From positions 1-33,257 of the forward strand of contig JAOXYB010022180.1 of the NCBI GenBank assembly GCA_028565635.1: DNA of 33,257 nucleotides, read 5' to 3'. Each line of letters starts with the position of its first letter. Within the stretch, counting starts at the first letter, position 1. Both the position numbers and the translations under genes were made by a program. Source of the DNA: Phoronis ovalis (lineage: Eukaryota; Phoronida; Phoronidae). Shown in pieces: positions 1 through 12,700 of the stretch. A model generated the notes under the pieces. That model was given only the letters and a program-made list of their open reading frames with translations, had not been told where the DNA came from and did no database searches.

Positions 1-85
1 AAGGACTTTTCAAGGATGAATTACAAGATTAAAGGACTTTTCAAGGATGATTTCAAATTCAAGGACTTTTCAAGGCCCGTGCGAA
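1..85. repeat. Repeated AAGGACTTTTCAAGG motif, possible transposon end
   Basis: The 15-base motif AAGGACTTTTCAAGG starts at 1, 32 and 61, and the last copy runs into GGCCCGTGCGAACC. From memory of animal repeats, this arrangement resembles terminal regions of dispersed hAT-type elements, but only one side is in the window so this stays tentative. Confidence 0.45.
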
Positions 86-643
86 CCATACGGCATAAAA
101 ATAAAAAATCTATTAATTTTTATTTATTCTAATGTTCTACTCCCACCTAAAATTATAAAGTCGTGTATTGTATAATTTAAGGATTACAAATTTAGAAATG
201 CACATGGTGCCAACAAAGAAAGCAGTAAGTAGAATCTAGTTTGCATGTGGCATCTATTTACATATTTTGAAATCAAGAAATGACTTTGTCCCATGATTAC
301 AGAAGCAAAAAACTAATACATGATGTATAGATTTCAACTGGCAAACTTATAGCAATCATAAAAATTAGAAAACAATATATTCTTGGCAATGAATTTGTGT
401 AAAGATTCATAAAAATTATAAATGATAAAAAAACAACACACATCATTTTTGTGTACATGATAGTACATAATATGGTGCAACTATTTAAACATACATATCA
501 ATATGGTCACAAGCTTACTATGAATCTAATGTTGCTAGGATATAATTCATATCCTTGCCTCCCAATAACAAATCCAATTGATAAAATCAATAAATATAAT
601 AAGGTTACATCTTTCAATCATAAAAACTGTTGTTCACACTTAC
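86..643. other. AT-rich non-coding stretch at the left edge
   Basis: No exon, repeat or polyadenylation pattern that I can support on either strand. Probably the intron after exon 43, or 3' flank if that exon is terminal. A minus-strand AATAAA lies near 125-130 but is not tied to a clear 3' end. Confidence 0.6.
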
Positions 644-790
644 GCTTGATACATATTGTCTCCTTTGAGAAAACAGCTTCAAGATGGTTAAACCCAACAG
701 CATACAGTTTGGCAATCAGACAGGCACCAGGCTCTAGTTTGAAAGTACTGTTTAGTTTTTGAGCTTCTGTCACATTTGCCCACTCTTCAG
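644..790 (-). CDS. Exon 43: last exon seen
   Basis: Residues 2919-2967. Acceptor AATAAAACAG has a weak pyrimidine tract; phase 1 in. A strong GTAAGT donor at 638-643 leaves phase 1, consistent with splicing to an exon beyond the left edge. If that donor is not used, the frame continues eight more codons to a TGA at 618-620. Two cysteines and two sequons (NVT, NST). I favour the spliced form because no transmembrane segment or typical C-terminus is seen. Confidence 0.72.
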
Positions 791-3700
791 CTGTTTTATT
801 TGCCAAGGTAAGAAGTTTGTATTTATTGTTACAAGGACCTAGAATGAGACATCAATGTCAAAATTTTAACACCAAGAATTGTAAGTTTAATTTGAAATTT
901 TAATGTACTGCACTTAGTTTGAATCAGATGCTTTGACTGGATTGACATAAGAGAGCAATATAATTATATTACATCAGGGATGAAAACTACTTAATTGTTT
1001 GGATTCATATTAAATCATTCTGCAAAGATTTTCCCTGGAGTTATTTGAATAATTTAGTTATTCATTCATTGCACAAAAGATAATTTTGACATATAGTAAC
1101 TGTATGTATTCAACACTGCCAACAAATGAACAAAATAAAATGTGAAAGTATATTACCATTAAAACACAAAGTCCCATCTTTAATAGTAACTGATCCGGGG
1201 ATCCTGGTACCAACTTTAGTTCTGGGTATCAACACACGGCCATCTTCATACTTGACCTCAAGATCTACAAAGACGGAAGATAACATAACTACACGATTGT
1301 ACACCATGAGAAAATAAAATCTGAATGCAACGGAGCACACTTTTCCTATCCTATATGAGGAAACCCAAGCGTAAGGCACACAGATCCATAACAGAACCAC
1401 TGAGAATTTATGCACATTTATCCCACAATTGCAAGACCACTGTGGAAAAAATTATATTAAACATTCCCCCAAGCAAATCTGAAATTTCTTGTTCCCGGTA
1501 AAAGTCAGTAATGACAAAGTTGTTGTGATAACATTCAAATCTCTGCCAGTAGGCCCTTTTTACATGGTTCAGAAATGACTATACTTAGTTTAATAATAAA
1601 ATTAATACATTTTCATTTGATAATGTAACCTACTTACCAACCCACTTTACACTGCCTGGTAATTGGCCCCAGTTGATTGTCAAGCCATCTTGGTTGCTCT
1701 GGGCCTTTGTACCAGCAGGTAATTCCAAATCGGAGGTTGTATTGGCAACAGTAGATGCGACATTATTCACTTTTGGTGGTGCAGTGTCAATCTGAAAATT
1801 ATAACAGTAGATGTGTACTTTAAGTTGACAAGTACAGTATGGTACAACTAATTGGAAATATAAAATTTTGAACTTACAGATAAAATGACAAGATAACAAG
1901 GTGACAGTATACATTTTTGGCTAACAGCAAAATGTACTTTAATTACCTGTCCGTCTCACTTTTTTGAAAATACAAACATAAGAAAACAAATATTAAACTC
2001 TTACTAATAGTTAAACTCTTATGAAACATGACCAAAATCAGCTTCAAATAGAGATCTCCTAAACTCATATTTTTTTAAATTTGGTTTTATTTACAAGTCG
2101 TACTAAACTGGAGGATTGATTAGCTTCATATTGTCATTCCACCCAGTGCATAAAATAGGTCATTGTCATTTCTTGTGCTTAAAGAATATTTTTAAAAATT
2201 TTTAACATAGACCATACTTTCGTTAATCTTACCGTGATATTGCATGACAGTTCGCTCTGTAGGCCAGCCCTGTTAGTAGCCCTCACACCAATAAAGTATG
2301 TACCATCAGCAAGGTTCAAACCAGTAAATGCAATTTTTGTGCTCAGCCCAACACCAGTATAATTTCTGATGTCACTGATGCCATCTTGAGTTCCTAGACA
2401 CACTTCATAATTTAACATGCTCGATTGCTCTTCCACAGCGAACTGCCAAAAGGCCCCTAATGAGTCATTGTGACCTGTAATTCAGACAAAACAAAATTTA
2501 TATTTTGGATTGCTATTTGTTTCTTACATTGCACTGTATCTATGACATAAACCTAATATGTCACATCAACTCATCTGTAACCCATTCTTCATTGTGCTAT
2601 TCTATTTCAACCATCAAATCTCTAAACAATTTAGGATTTATGAGGTTTGCTTTATGATTCCACAGAAAAAACCCTACTAGTTAAATATACAAAACTTAGC
2701 ATATAATTATATTATCTACCATATGATATCTCACACATCACCTCATTACACAACACCTAATTGTATATTACAAAAATAATGTCAATGACTTACCCGACCA
2801 TAAAGTTGGTTGTGTCATAGATAACTCTGGATCCATACAATTCACTTTTGTTAAAATAGGAGGAGTTATGTCAACGGTCACTCCGTTACTCAAGGCTACT
2901 ACTTCCTCTCTCACATATCACCTCATTACACAACACCTAATTGTATATTACAAAAATAATGTCAATGACTTACCCGACCATAAAGTTGGTTGTGTCATAG
3001 ATAACTCTGGATCCACACAATTCACTTTTGTTAAAATAGGAGGAGTTATGTCAACGGTCACTCCGTTACTCAAGGCTACTACTTCCTCTCCGGACCTACT
3101 CACAGCTTTAACCAATACAAAATAAGTAGCTGGTCTATAATAGGTACGGTTAGTTCCATCTAGATGTACATCACTGCCTGCAGATAGAGTTAACTCAGTC
3201 AAATTGAGTGTATATGGTGTAAAATCATCTAGGTTAGTGTCTGTACAGCTGACATCACAGTTGAAATCACATGCTCCATAGCAACCTTGACATATCTCCT
3301 CTACTAGTTGATAAGGCACTACATCATCAGTGACATTGAGACCATTAGTGCTGCTTACACCCAGGTAGATATGAGTTAGACGACTTCCAAAGTCATAGAA
3401 ACCGTCACCATAATGACATGGTCTTGACTTTTTTATGGGTTCTGAATATTTAAATACACTGGCTTGCGCAGTGAATGGATTGAACGGATCCTTTAATTTA
3501 GGTAAAAAGTTATCTTTCATCCAAACTCGAACTACTGGTGTGAGTTGACTAGCAGGCGTTATGCCTGTAAAAAAATAAAAGCACACATTTTAGCACATTT
3601 TTCTGTTACTGAAACTAACTGATGCAACATAATGATGAACAAAATTTTTGAAAGGCTATCACTGTTGAACAAGTTTCAGATTTTTTTAACTACAATGTTG

Positions 3701-6700
3701 TTTACTTATATTTCTTTGAAATTTATCCCAAAACAAGACATGTTTAATCTAATCATCCAAGATTTGAATCAAGTACAAAATGTGAATAGCTTGTCCCAAA
3801 AATCAATTTTTAAAATTTTAATACAATACTTGTTTTGAAAATACCTAATACAACATTGTTTTTCTTACCTGAACCCAATAATAAACATTTCAATAATACA
3901 GTGGCTTGTATTGTAATGAGCTAGGTTTGTAGACCTTTCAACAGGTGAATGTTGTATTATGTAGTTTTCTACTGTAGTAGCTATCACTTTTAAACTGTCT
4001 CTTTAAAAGAATATATTGGGTAATCACTTAATAATACCAGAAGCTGTGGAAACCAGTGTTAATTGAAATTGTATGCTATCCCTTACACAAGATTATACAG
4101 AGTTGTTTATGGAACAGTATAAAAAAATGCCACTTTGATACCTTGGAATGTTTAAAATTGCTAGCCATCCCTTATCTATGATAGTGTCCTGTCAGTGCCT
4201 TACCTGTGATAAAGCCCATCATTTCTCCATTACCAAGGAATCGCAGTATCCAGGATCTCCCACTCGGATCATCTGGGTCCTTCACCACCTGTATACTATA
4301 ACTGCTTCGAGATTGGGTAGGATTAGCTTTTAACTTTATCCATTCATGTTTAGACAGTTTCTGATCACGTGCCCAAAACATAGCAAACCACTCTTTTGTT
4401 CTATTACCCAGTTGGAAACCTGCATAAAACACACTCAAATATAAAAAAGCAATAAGGTATACAAACAAGCATTTTCAGGGCAACAGTTCATACAAAATAA
4501 AACCACAAGTTTCAACAGTATATAACTGATGGATGACTATACTTACATATCAACACAAATGAAGCAATTCAACGTACCTAAGAAATGCACGCCAAAGCCA
4601 GGTTGGTAAGAGACTTTGACACTCTTAGGGACGTATCCCTCTTCAGGAGTTGTTGTAATCTCTGGCTGTACAGTAGTTGTGCCATTTTCTGTTGTGGTTA
4701 TCATTTCAGTAGTGGTGGTAGGAGTGGCTTGGGTTGTACAAACAGAAATTGTATCATTGCAAGGTTCAGTCTACAATACAATCATGTATTTACCGACATA
4801 AAAATATTAACTTGATGACACCCATAAGGGCATGTTGACAGTTAATGCTTGTTTCAGAAACAGTTTCAAAAACAGCGTACACAAAGTTTTAAATAAGGAT
4901 AGCAGCATTAAACAATCTTACTGAAGCCAAATGTAACTTCTCCCTCATACCTGGTCCTTTGATAAAGTGCAGCAGGAGTATAATATAAAGTTTTCCATCC
5001 AGCTATAGTTAAGATTACACTAAATACTTTCACACAATCTTTTTCTTTTGCTGACAATCACTCAAAACTTTTTTTTGTATATTATATCTATTCACTAAAA
5101 GTTCATACCACTGGGGGCAATGTTGCTAGTGCAATGCCAGGAGCCATAGCAGCAACTTCCTCCGCAGTTAATTCATCAAGTACTATAGGGTATGCAGCTA
5201 AGTCTGCTTCTTCTAAAATACGGTCAGTCATAGCAAATGATGTGATGACATTTTCACCAGCAGCTGTTGTCATACTAATAGTGTAATTTCCTTCCAAGAC
5301 ATCAGTTTTGAGTCCTTGGAGACCTGTCAAAAATATGCCAAAATTACCAAATTTACTTGTCTATATGAGTAATGCTTGCTGTAAGGAGATTAAATTGCTG
5401 TTCAAAATTACCTCCCATCTACTGAAAATTTGAAAATGAAGTGCGTAATGTTTCTTACTAATTTTGAAAAATTTACTCATTTGTACTTTTAATTAAGAAA
5501 ATCACCTTTAGAATTATAGATCTGTCTTTGAGTTTCATAATGCTTAACGGTATAGAAAAATATTTTAATTAAAAATAAAAATATGTAGAAAAAATATTGA
5601 ACATTAATTTATCAAATCACCTGAGCAGTTCATGTATGGTTGCTGCGTATTACGTCGACACGACAAAATGGTGGAAGGATTAACCTGATCAGTTTTGGCA
5701 TTCGCTTTATCGTACAAGAACACCTTGGAAGTTGGGTTTCCAATTTCTTTGTACTCAGGAAATCCATGTAATTTATTAAAGTTAGTCAAAGGAGCCCCAA
5801 AATCTGTATCTTTTGACAGAGGGCAATCAATCTGAAAAAAAATACATGCACATCATACTGAAAATCATACTACATATACTTCCACTAATCATATGATATT
5901 GACTCATCTGTCATATGGAAATTGAAACGCAATGTGAGTTGTAAGCATATAGCATGCAATGTGAGTTGTAAGCATATAGCATGCAATGTATTCAAATTAC
6001 TGACTTCTTCTTCGGTGATTTATCAGCTGATAATACCGACTTCTTCTTCGGTGATTTATCAGCTGATAATACCGACTTCTTCTTCGGTGATTTATCAGCT
6101 GATAATATAATGGTTACACTTTTAACTTTGACAGGCAGCATTAAAATAATTAAATAACTTAAAAGTTATTTAATTATTTTGCTTTAAAATAGATAACATG
6201 AGGCCTTTTTTCTCACAATGTAACCATTCACAGTGTGAACATATCCAATTAGGGAGGTCACATTGAACATTATTACTCGCACATACCTGGGCGGGGTAGT
6301 TAGCAATAGCAAGAGAGATGAATAGCTCAGATGTGGAAGAAGTGTACACTTGGTCATCGTTCCAGTCTTTTCCATCCTTAACAGAGCCTTTACCTACAAT
6401 CAAAGTGAAGGACATTGAAAAACAAACATCATTTATAATGAAAGAAAGAAATTTAATAATAGTATGCATTTCATACATTATTTTTTGCTAAAGGTGGATA
6501 GTGTCTGCCAAAATTTACTGACACTTTTATACTTTGCTTAATTTTAGTTAATTATGTAATAAAAAATGAAAAATTACATACTAGTAAATAATGTGTCTGT
6601 CATATGAGCATGTACAGTCATATAAATAAATGAGTAAGGCAGCTTTGAAATTTTATTCTTGTTTAAACTATTTGAAAACAGATGCAGTGAAACTTGGAAA

Positions 6701-9700
6701 TCACTGACTAACCTGGTGGCTCGCTGTCAACAAAGATGGGTAGACTAAACAGTGATTGAGATTTCAGGTATGCTGCATTAGATGCTGTCATGATTACATA
6801 GTATGGCACAGAAGGTTGCAAATTCAGTGGTCTGAACACCATCTTTGTGTCATTACCACCAGCATTGGCTTCAGGAAACAAGCCTTTTAGACGTGATGGG
6901 TCAAAATTTGCATCCTCACATGTATCGTACGTCAAATACACATTGTAATGGGTGATACCAGATTCAGGATCATTAAACCCTGACCATTCAACAAGTAGCT
7001 CCTCTGGTGTAGAAACATAAAAGTTACCACTGAAAATTTACAGAACAGACATTGTAATAATCCTGTACTGACAATATATTCCATATCATGCAACTATTAG
7101 CAATCCATATCACAATAAATTATATATGTGTAAGTAAAAGGGACCAAATAGCTGAGCATTGTCATTAATAGTTGTCAAATGATATAGTTAATATGCAAAA
7201 ATCACGTCTAATAGACTTATGCAAACAATATGCATTTTATAATAAATTCTATAATATTAACAGAACGGAGTAAAAATGATAACTGGTTGTACTTACTTGA
7301 ATGTATAACCAATCTTAAACTGGCCAAGAACTGGTGGTGTCATGTCTACCTTGATAGGTCCTGCCACTGCTGTGATACAGTGATCAGCTTCATTGGTGGC
7401 TTTCACTATTGTAAAGTATTCATTGCCTTGAATAAGTGTCAGGTTAAAACCTTGTGAGATAGTATTTGTTCCTATGTTCATCCATGGCATGATGTCAAAG
7501 ACCATATCAGGAAAGTTACGACAACCTGTAATGTGGACAACAGGTATCTGTATTATTTTCATCTGTGTTTTAGAAAAAACAACATTTTGAGGATGAACTT
7601 GTATTTAATGTATAAAATCAACTATAATTTTATGATTTTACACTTTTTCTAATATACTAATAGTAGAGAACGATAACTTATAAAAAGATATATCCAGCCA
7701 TTTGAATGTTGCGGGTGGCACCACATTGTGCAACTGAATAGTGTGGGGCTCACAGTGTATGTCAATAATTCTCCAACAATTATTAATAATCTAATCTAAA
7801 CTTAAGCCAAGGTTGAAATAGCTAATATGCTGGTTGTATGGTTGATATTTATTACCATGGCCCATAAGACCCTATTATTTTTCCAGTGTCATTATATTTA
7901 TTCCGGTGTATTTTTCATTTATTCCATTGTATTTTTATTTATTCCGCTGTATTTTTATTTATTCCGCTGTATTTTTATTTATTCTGCTGTATTTTTTATT
8001 TATTCCGTTGTATTTTTATTTATTCCACTGTATTTTTATTTATTCCGCTGTAATGAATTATTCCGGTAGCATTTTATTTATTCCGCAGCAGTCATTATTC
8101 TGGATTCATGTATATTTGTTTCTGTATAAGACAAGGCATTTTATTTAAGTGTGTTTATGAAAAGGGTATTATGTTTCAACTGTTTATTACTTGGAAGGAG
8201 TCAATGATAAGCACAAGTTTATGCTGTATGTAAGTATTCAACAGAACTACCTAATTATATAATGCAATGAATTTATTATAATTATATCTTACCATCAGAA
8301 ATGCCAGTCAGAGGTGTTGGATTTTCCATGTGAAAGTCTTGGTACTTGTTGGCTCAGTGGCAGATATATGTGTATCATATCACTCATTGTTTACTTGAAC
8401 ACATGCTTGACATTTTATCCTCAGATAATATATGCCAGGGACCACATGCAGCAAATGATGGGAAGTAGATATACCACGTGGGGGTCATGTTGTTGATTGA
8501 TAAATAAGTGCTATATGAAATTGTAATAGTTTCTTATAGCCATGCATACTTAATTTGACTCTGCATTCTTAGATTTCTAGATGTGATGAGTACATGCATG
8601 CAGAGTTATGTTTTAAATACTAACCAAATATTCCTATACAATTATGCATATGAACTTAATCATATAATAATTTAAAATGCAATAATAAAAGAATATATGA
8701 AAATAAATGACAGCGGAAAAATATAATGAAATGCAACCGGAATAATTCATTACAGCGGAATAAATAAGAATACACCGGAATAAATAAGAATGTACCGGAA
8801 TAAATAAGAATACACCGGAATAAATAAGAATACACCGGAATAAATAAGAATGCACTGGAATAAATAAGAATACACCGGAATAAATAAGAATACACCGGAA
8901 TAAATAAGAATACATCGGAATAAATAAGAATGCACCGGAATAAATAAGAAAACACTGGAATAAATAAAAATCCACCGGAATAAATATGAATACATTGGAA
9001 TAAATAAAAATACACCTGCCAGAATAAATACAAATACACCGGAATAAATATAGGCTCTTATGGGCCATGGTAATTTATATTATAATAATATATATCGATC
9101 GCTCTTATAATATTGCTTCCATATGCAATTCTGGCTCTGTATATTTGATGCCATAGTGTGTGTTGAAAGCTTATACAATGTATATGCATGTTTGAATACA
9201 TTTTTGATTATTGATGTGTATAAGATTATTGACGTGAATAGAGATCCCTTTACCAACCTTTGTCAAAAATAGATTATTCAGGTGCTAATTATGGCTATTG
9301 TATAGTCTGTTATGTAAGAAGAATGCTGTAAAAGACAGGGATCAAGCTTTGGCTTTAACAAACTTATAAGATATTCAAAAGATTCAAATATAAAATTGGC
9401 TACTCATTAATTAAATATTCAAGAGATCTGAGAGATTCAAAATATAAAGTTGGTTATTTATTAGATATTTCAGAGATTTAAATATAAATTAAAGTTGGAT
9501 ATTTCTGAGTTGATTTTTTGTAGGGGACATTTCTTGGGGGGTCGGGAAAAACTTTTTTATTATAAGTTTTTCACTTTTTTTCTTTGATTGTTTGTCTGTT
9601 TGTTTCTTTCTTTCTTCCAACTGTAAGCAAGTTATATCTTGAAGATGGTTACAGGTGGTACTTCAGGTGTGACATATCCAAGGCTGGCCCTTGTTGGCCT

Positions 9701-12700
9701 TGAGTTCAAAAGGTCATGAGGTCAAACATCAAATTTCTAAAATTGCACAAATTTTTTATAGGCTTACTTATCTAGCTATACAACAACCTAGATATATAAC
9801 AAACTTAATATGTACATATAACATACCTGTCATATTGTTAACTAGAGCTGCAGCTGCAGGTGTAGCTATGGCCCACTCATATTCAACAACCTTGTATTCA
9901 GCGCCAAAAGAAGACCAAGACAATCCAAGGCTCGTGTTTGATGCTACATAAGGCTCCAGAGCAATGTGTCCAGCATAAATATCATACTGATGTCCTACTG
10001 ATATACCATTCGAGTAGCCATCAGATGAAGCACCAGACATAGCATAAGCTCTCACAGTGGTATAGTAGATAACATCTATAGCTGTCAAAGAAAGGTTGGT
10101 AAAAGTGTAACTCAAATTTGTGCCAACGTTCACGAACCAGTGGATATTTGTACGAGTTTTTTCACTTGTACGGTCATTTCCAAGACCCACTAGATAATAA
10201 TGAATTGCTTGTGATGGTTCAGTGGAGTCTGGTTCTCCAAACGGATCCCAGTTAACTTCCAAGAATGTAGTAGGTGCGTAGAAGTTTAGATCTCTGTGTC
10301 TGTATGGTCCATCACGTACATCAGCCGGTTTGGGCGGGTCTCTATTAATTGTGAAGCCATCAGAGCGTTTTACCACTGTACGATTTAATATGTCAACAAC
10401 TTTAACAATGCTGTAATAAGTCTTGGTATTCAGCATAACCACCTGATCGTCCATGAAGTAACCATTATCCACAGGAATACTTGAAAAGTTACGTACAATT
10501 TCACCTAGAACAGAGCAGAAATTTTGTCATAATAATTTTAAGCTAATTTGTAATAAATTAAACTTAATTTTAAAAAGAACCAAAAAAAATATAATTATAG
10601 GAGAATTCCCATTTGTCAGAGTTTTACTAACTAGCAATAAAGTTATAGAGACTCTTATATTGAACAAACTCAAAGTAAATGCGCCAGTCAACCTATATAG
10701 GCTATATAATTCCTTCATATAGTTATTCACCAACAATGCAAAAACTGTGCAAACAACCACAGCACTATCCCCAGATTTATCCATATTGATACTTACCATC
10801 AATGCGATACACTGCCCATTCAGCAGATACAATAGCACATCCTCCGGTGACCTTATACCGACCCTCAACTCGAGCCTCTTCCTCTTGAAAATCAATGTCT
10901 TCACCAGTTGTTTGACTTAAACCTTCTTTCAGGTCATATACAACTAATTCTGGGTGTGGACCAATCAGAACAAACTGTGATACAGCAGTGGCATGAAGAC
11001 CAGCATGATTGGTAGCCCTAATAGAAGCACGAATAAGGCTGTCTGAAAGTGTAAGAGGAACAAATCTCGACTAAATGAAAAAGCAGTACAAGAACAACAT
11101 TTCAGTGACTAAATCAGCTTTCTGTTATTTTTCAAAATTCATTTTACATATGCATGAAATACACTATGACATAATTTCCTCACAAACAACTTTATACCAA
11201 CTCAACATATTAGGAATTCCCAGTCACTTTAAAATGAATAGTGTTTATAAATAGGAAAAATTGAGGAACAGCATACCTGAAGGAAGGCTAAGTCCAGTTA
11301 CTTTATAAGAAGTTACAAGACCAATTGGTGTGAATGGCACAATACTGGTAGAAGACTCGGGAGTACCGAGGGCAACCTCATAACTGTAAATAAGCAATAA
11401 AATATTATCCAGTGTGCTAAAGCTGATTTCTAACAGTGAGATAAGTCTCCTTATACTACCTGTTCTAATTCCAATAGCCTCTATTCTGCACTATATGCAT
11501 TTAGTTAAAATATATTAGCTATAATACCTATAAGTACTGAACATGTTTCCTTAAATTGTGTATAATACAATTTGATACGAACATGAGTTTCAGCAATTAC
11601 TTGATTTTATAATATCTTACCCGGTAAGACCCGTATCTGCATCTATGAAGGGATCCCATTCCACATCAACAAATGTCTGAGAGATCTGACATTCAGCCAA
11701 AGCCGGCACCAGAGGTGTCGTAGACGGGGTAACAATCCTCACCTGACATATAGAAGACATTGAATATTGTATTAAACACTAGAGAACACTGAGACGTCAT
11801 ATCAATTGGACAGTGATTTTTATAACCTTCAAAGTATTACTAAATACCCTTAAAATTTAACTGTCTCATGTGTAGATAAAATATATGCATGTAGCTTATC
11901 TCAAGAACGTAGCTTCTGCAATACAATACATCACACTGTGTAGTAACAAATAACCAACATTTCTCTGATCAGAAAACAATCTTTATCTTCACTAAAGAGT
12001 ATCATAAAAAAGAGGTGAGAACTGATAGTAAAGCCGTAATTATTATGTAAAAAACTATGTAAAACAAAACCATAAAATTAACCACTGTACCCTCAGTAAC
12101 AGGCTATAGCAGTTTGCACAGATGCATGTATGATACTTTGTCATCACAATACACATGTACATTACACTTTGCCTTTTGCTTTCATTGCATGTACTTCTCA
12201 TTACTCAAACTTCATAAGAAAATACTTAATTCACGTGGGTTGTTGGGAATGAAGAAACTTTGTAACAAGTGATGCAGTTGCATTTATATAATTAGTAGTA
12301 AGAAGGCAGGTACCTGTTGTTGGTATTTCAAATTTCATTCTTCATTGTAATTTTGAACTTTTCATGAAAATACCTACCAATTATTATTTACTTCTGTACA
12401 TTAGCTTCGTATTAAATTCAACTCAAAAGCAACAAAATTTACATTTTTGAATAAGGTCAACGCAAATTGTAAAAATATCCTTTACAAACCTCTCCCGACT
12501 GTGGTGCAGTAATAACATAGCGTACTTCATCTGACACAGTGATGTTTTTGCCAACCCGATTTCTTACTCGCACACTGCCAAAATATGTTATAGTGGCACT
12601 AAGAGGAATATCAATCAAGTGGTATTGCCAACGTCGACGGTAACTTGGAATTTGATACCACGATACAATGTCATCTGTGCCAGCAGATGTTCCAAAGGCT

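Larger units (their letters stand above)
7848..9077. mobile_element. Foldback-type element with 20-bp repeat arms and TTTA target duplication
   Basis: The element is 7852-9073. Its ends are exact inverted repeats of 18 bases (TTACCATGGCCCATAAGA at 7852, its complement ending at 9073), flanked by TTTA at 7848-7851 and 9074-9077. Each arm continues into a 20-bp minisatellite of consensus TATTTATTCCGGTGTATTCT and closes at a 24-base sequence shared in inverted form (8044-8067 and 8736-8759). The middle (about 8100-8700) has no coding frame I can support. The structure fits a foldback transposon with tandem repeats in its terminal arms; no transposase is present, so it would depend on one elsewhere. 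Confidence 0.85.

Noticed and set aside
451-762. Plus-strand open frame of 103 residues near the left edge
   Set aside because: It overlaps exon 43 in antisense and has no recognisable features.
2794-2910. Extra exon formed by the outer copy of the 180-bp duplication
   Set aside because: It has a donor and open frame but no credible acceptor in front of it; the only AG candidates give a far too short intron or lack a pyrimidine tract.
3632-3838. Plus-strand open frame of 68 residues in the intron between exons 38 and 39
   Set aside because: AT-rich, low-complexity translation (Phe, Leu, Lys, Ile) without any domain signal.
7827-8148. Plus-strand open frames of about 80 residues with FIPLYFYLFRC repeats
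   Set aside because: Same minisatellite in the opposite arm of the foldback element; no independent coding evidence.
8634-9068. Minus-strand open frames of 81-144 residues with YLFRCILIYSG repeats
   Set aside because: They come from the 20-bp minisatellite. Because 20 is not a multiple of three, all three frames give the same kind of 20-residue repeat, so this is not selection for a protein.
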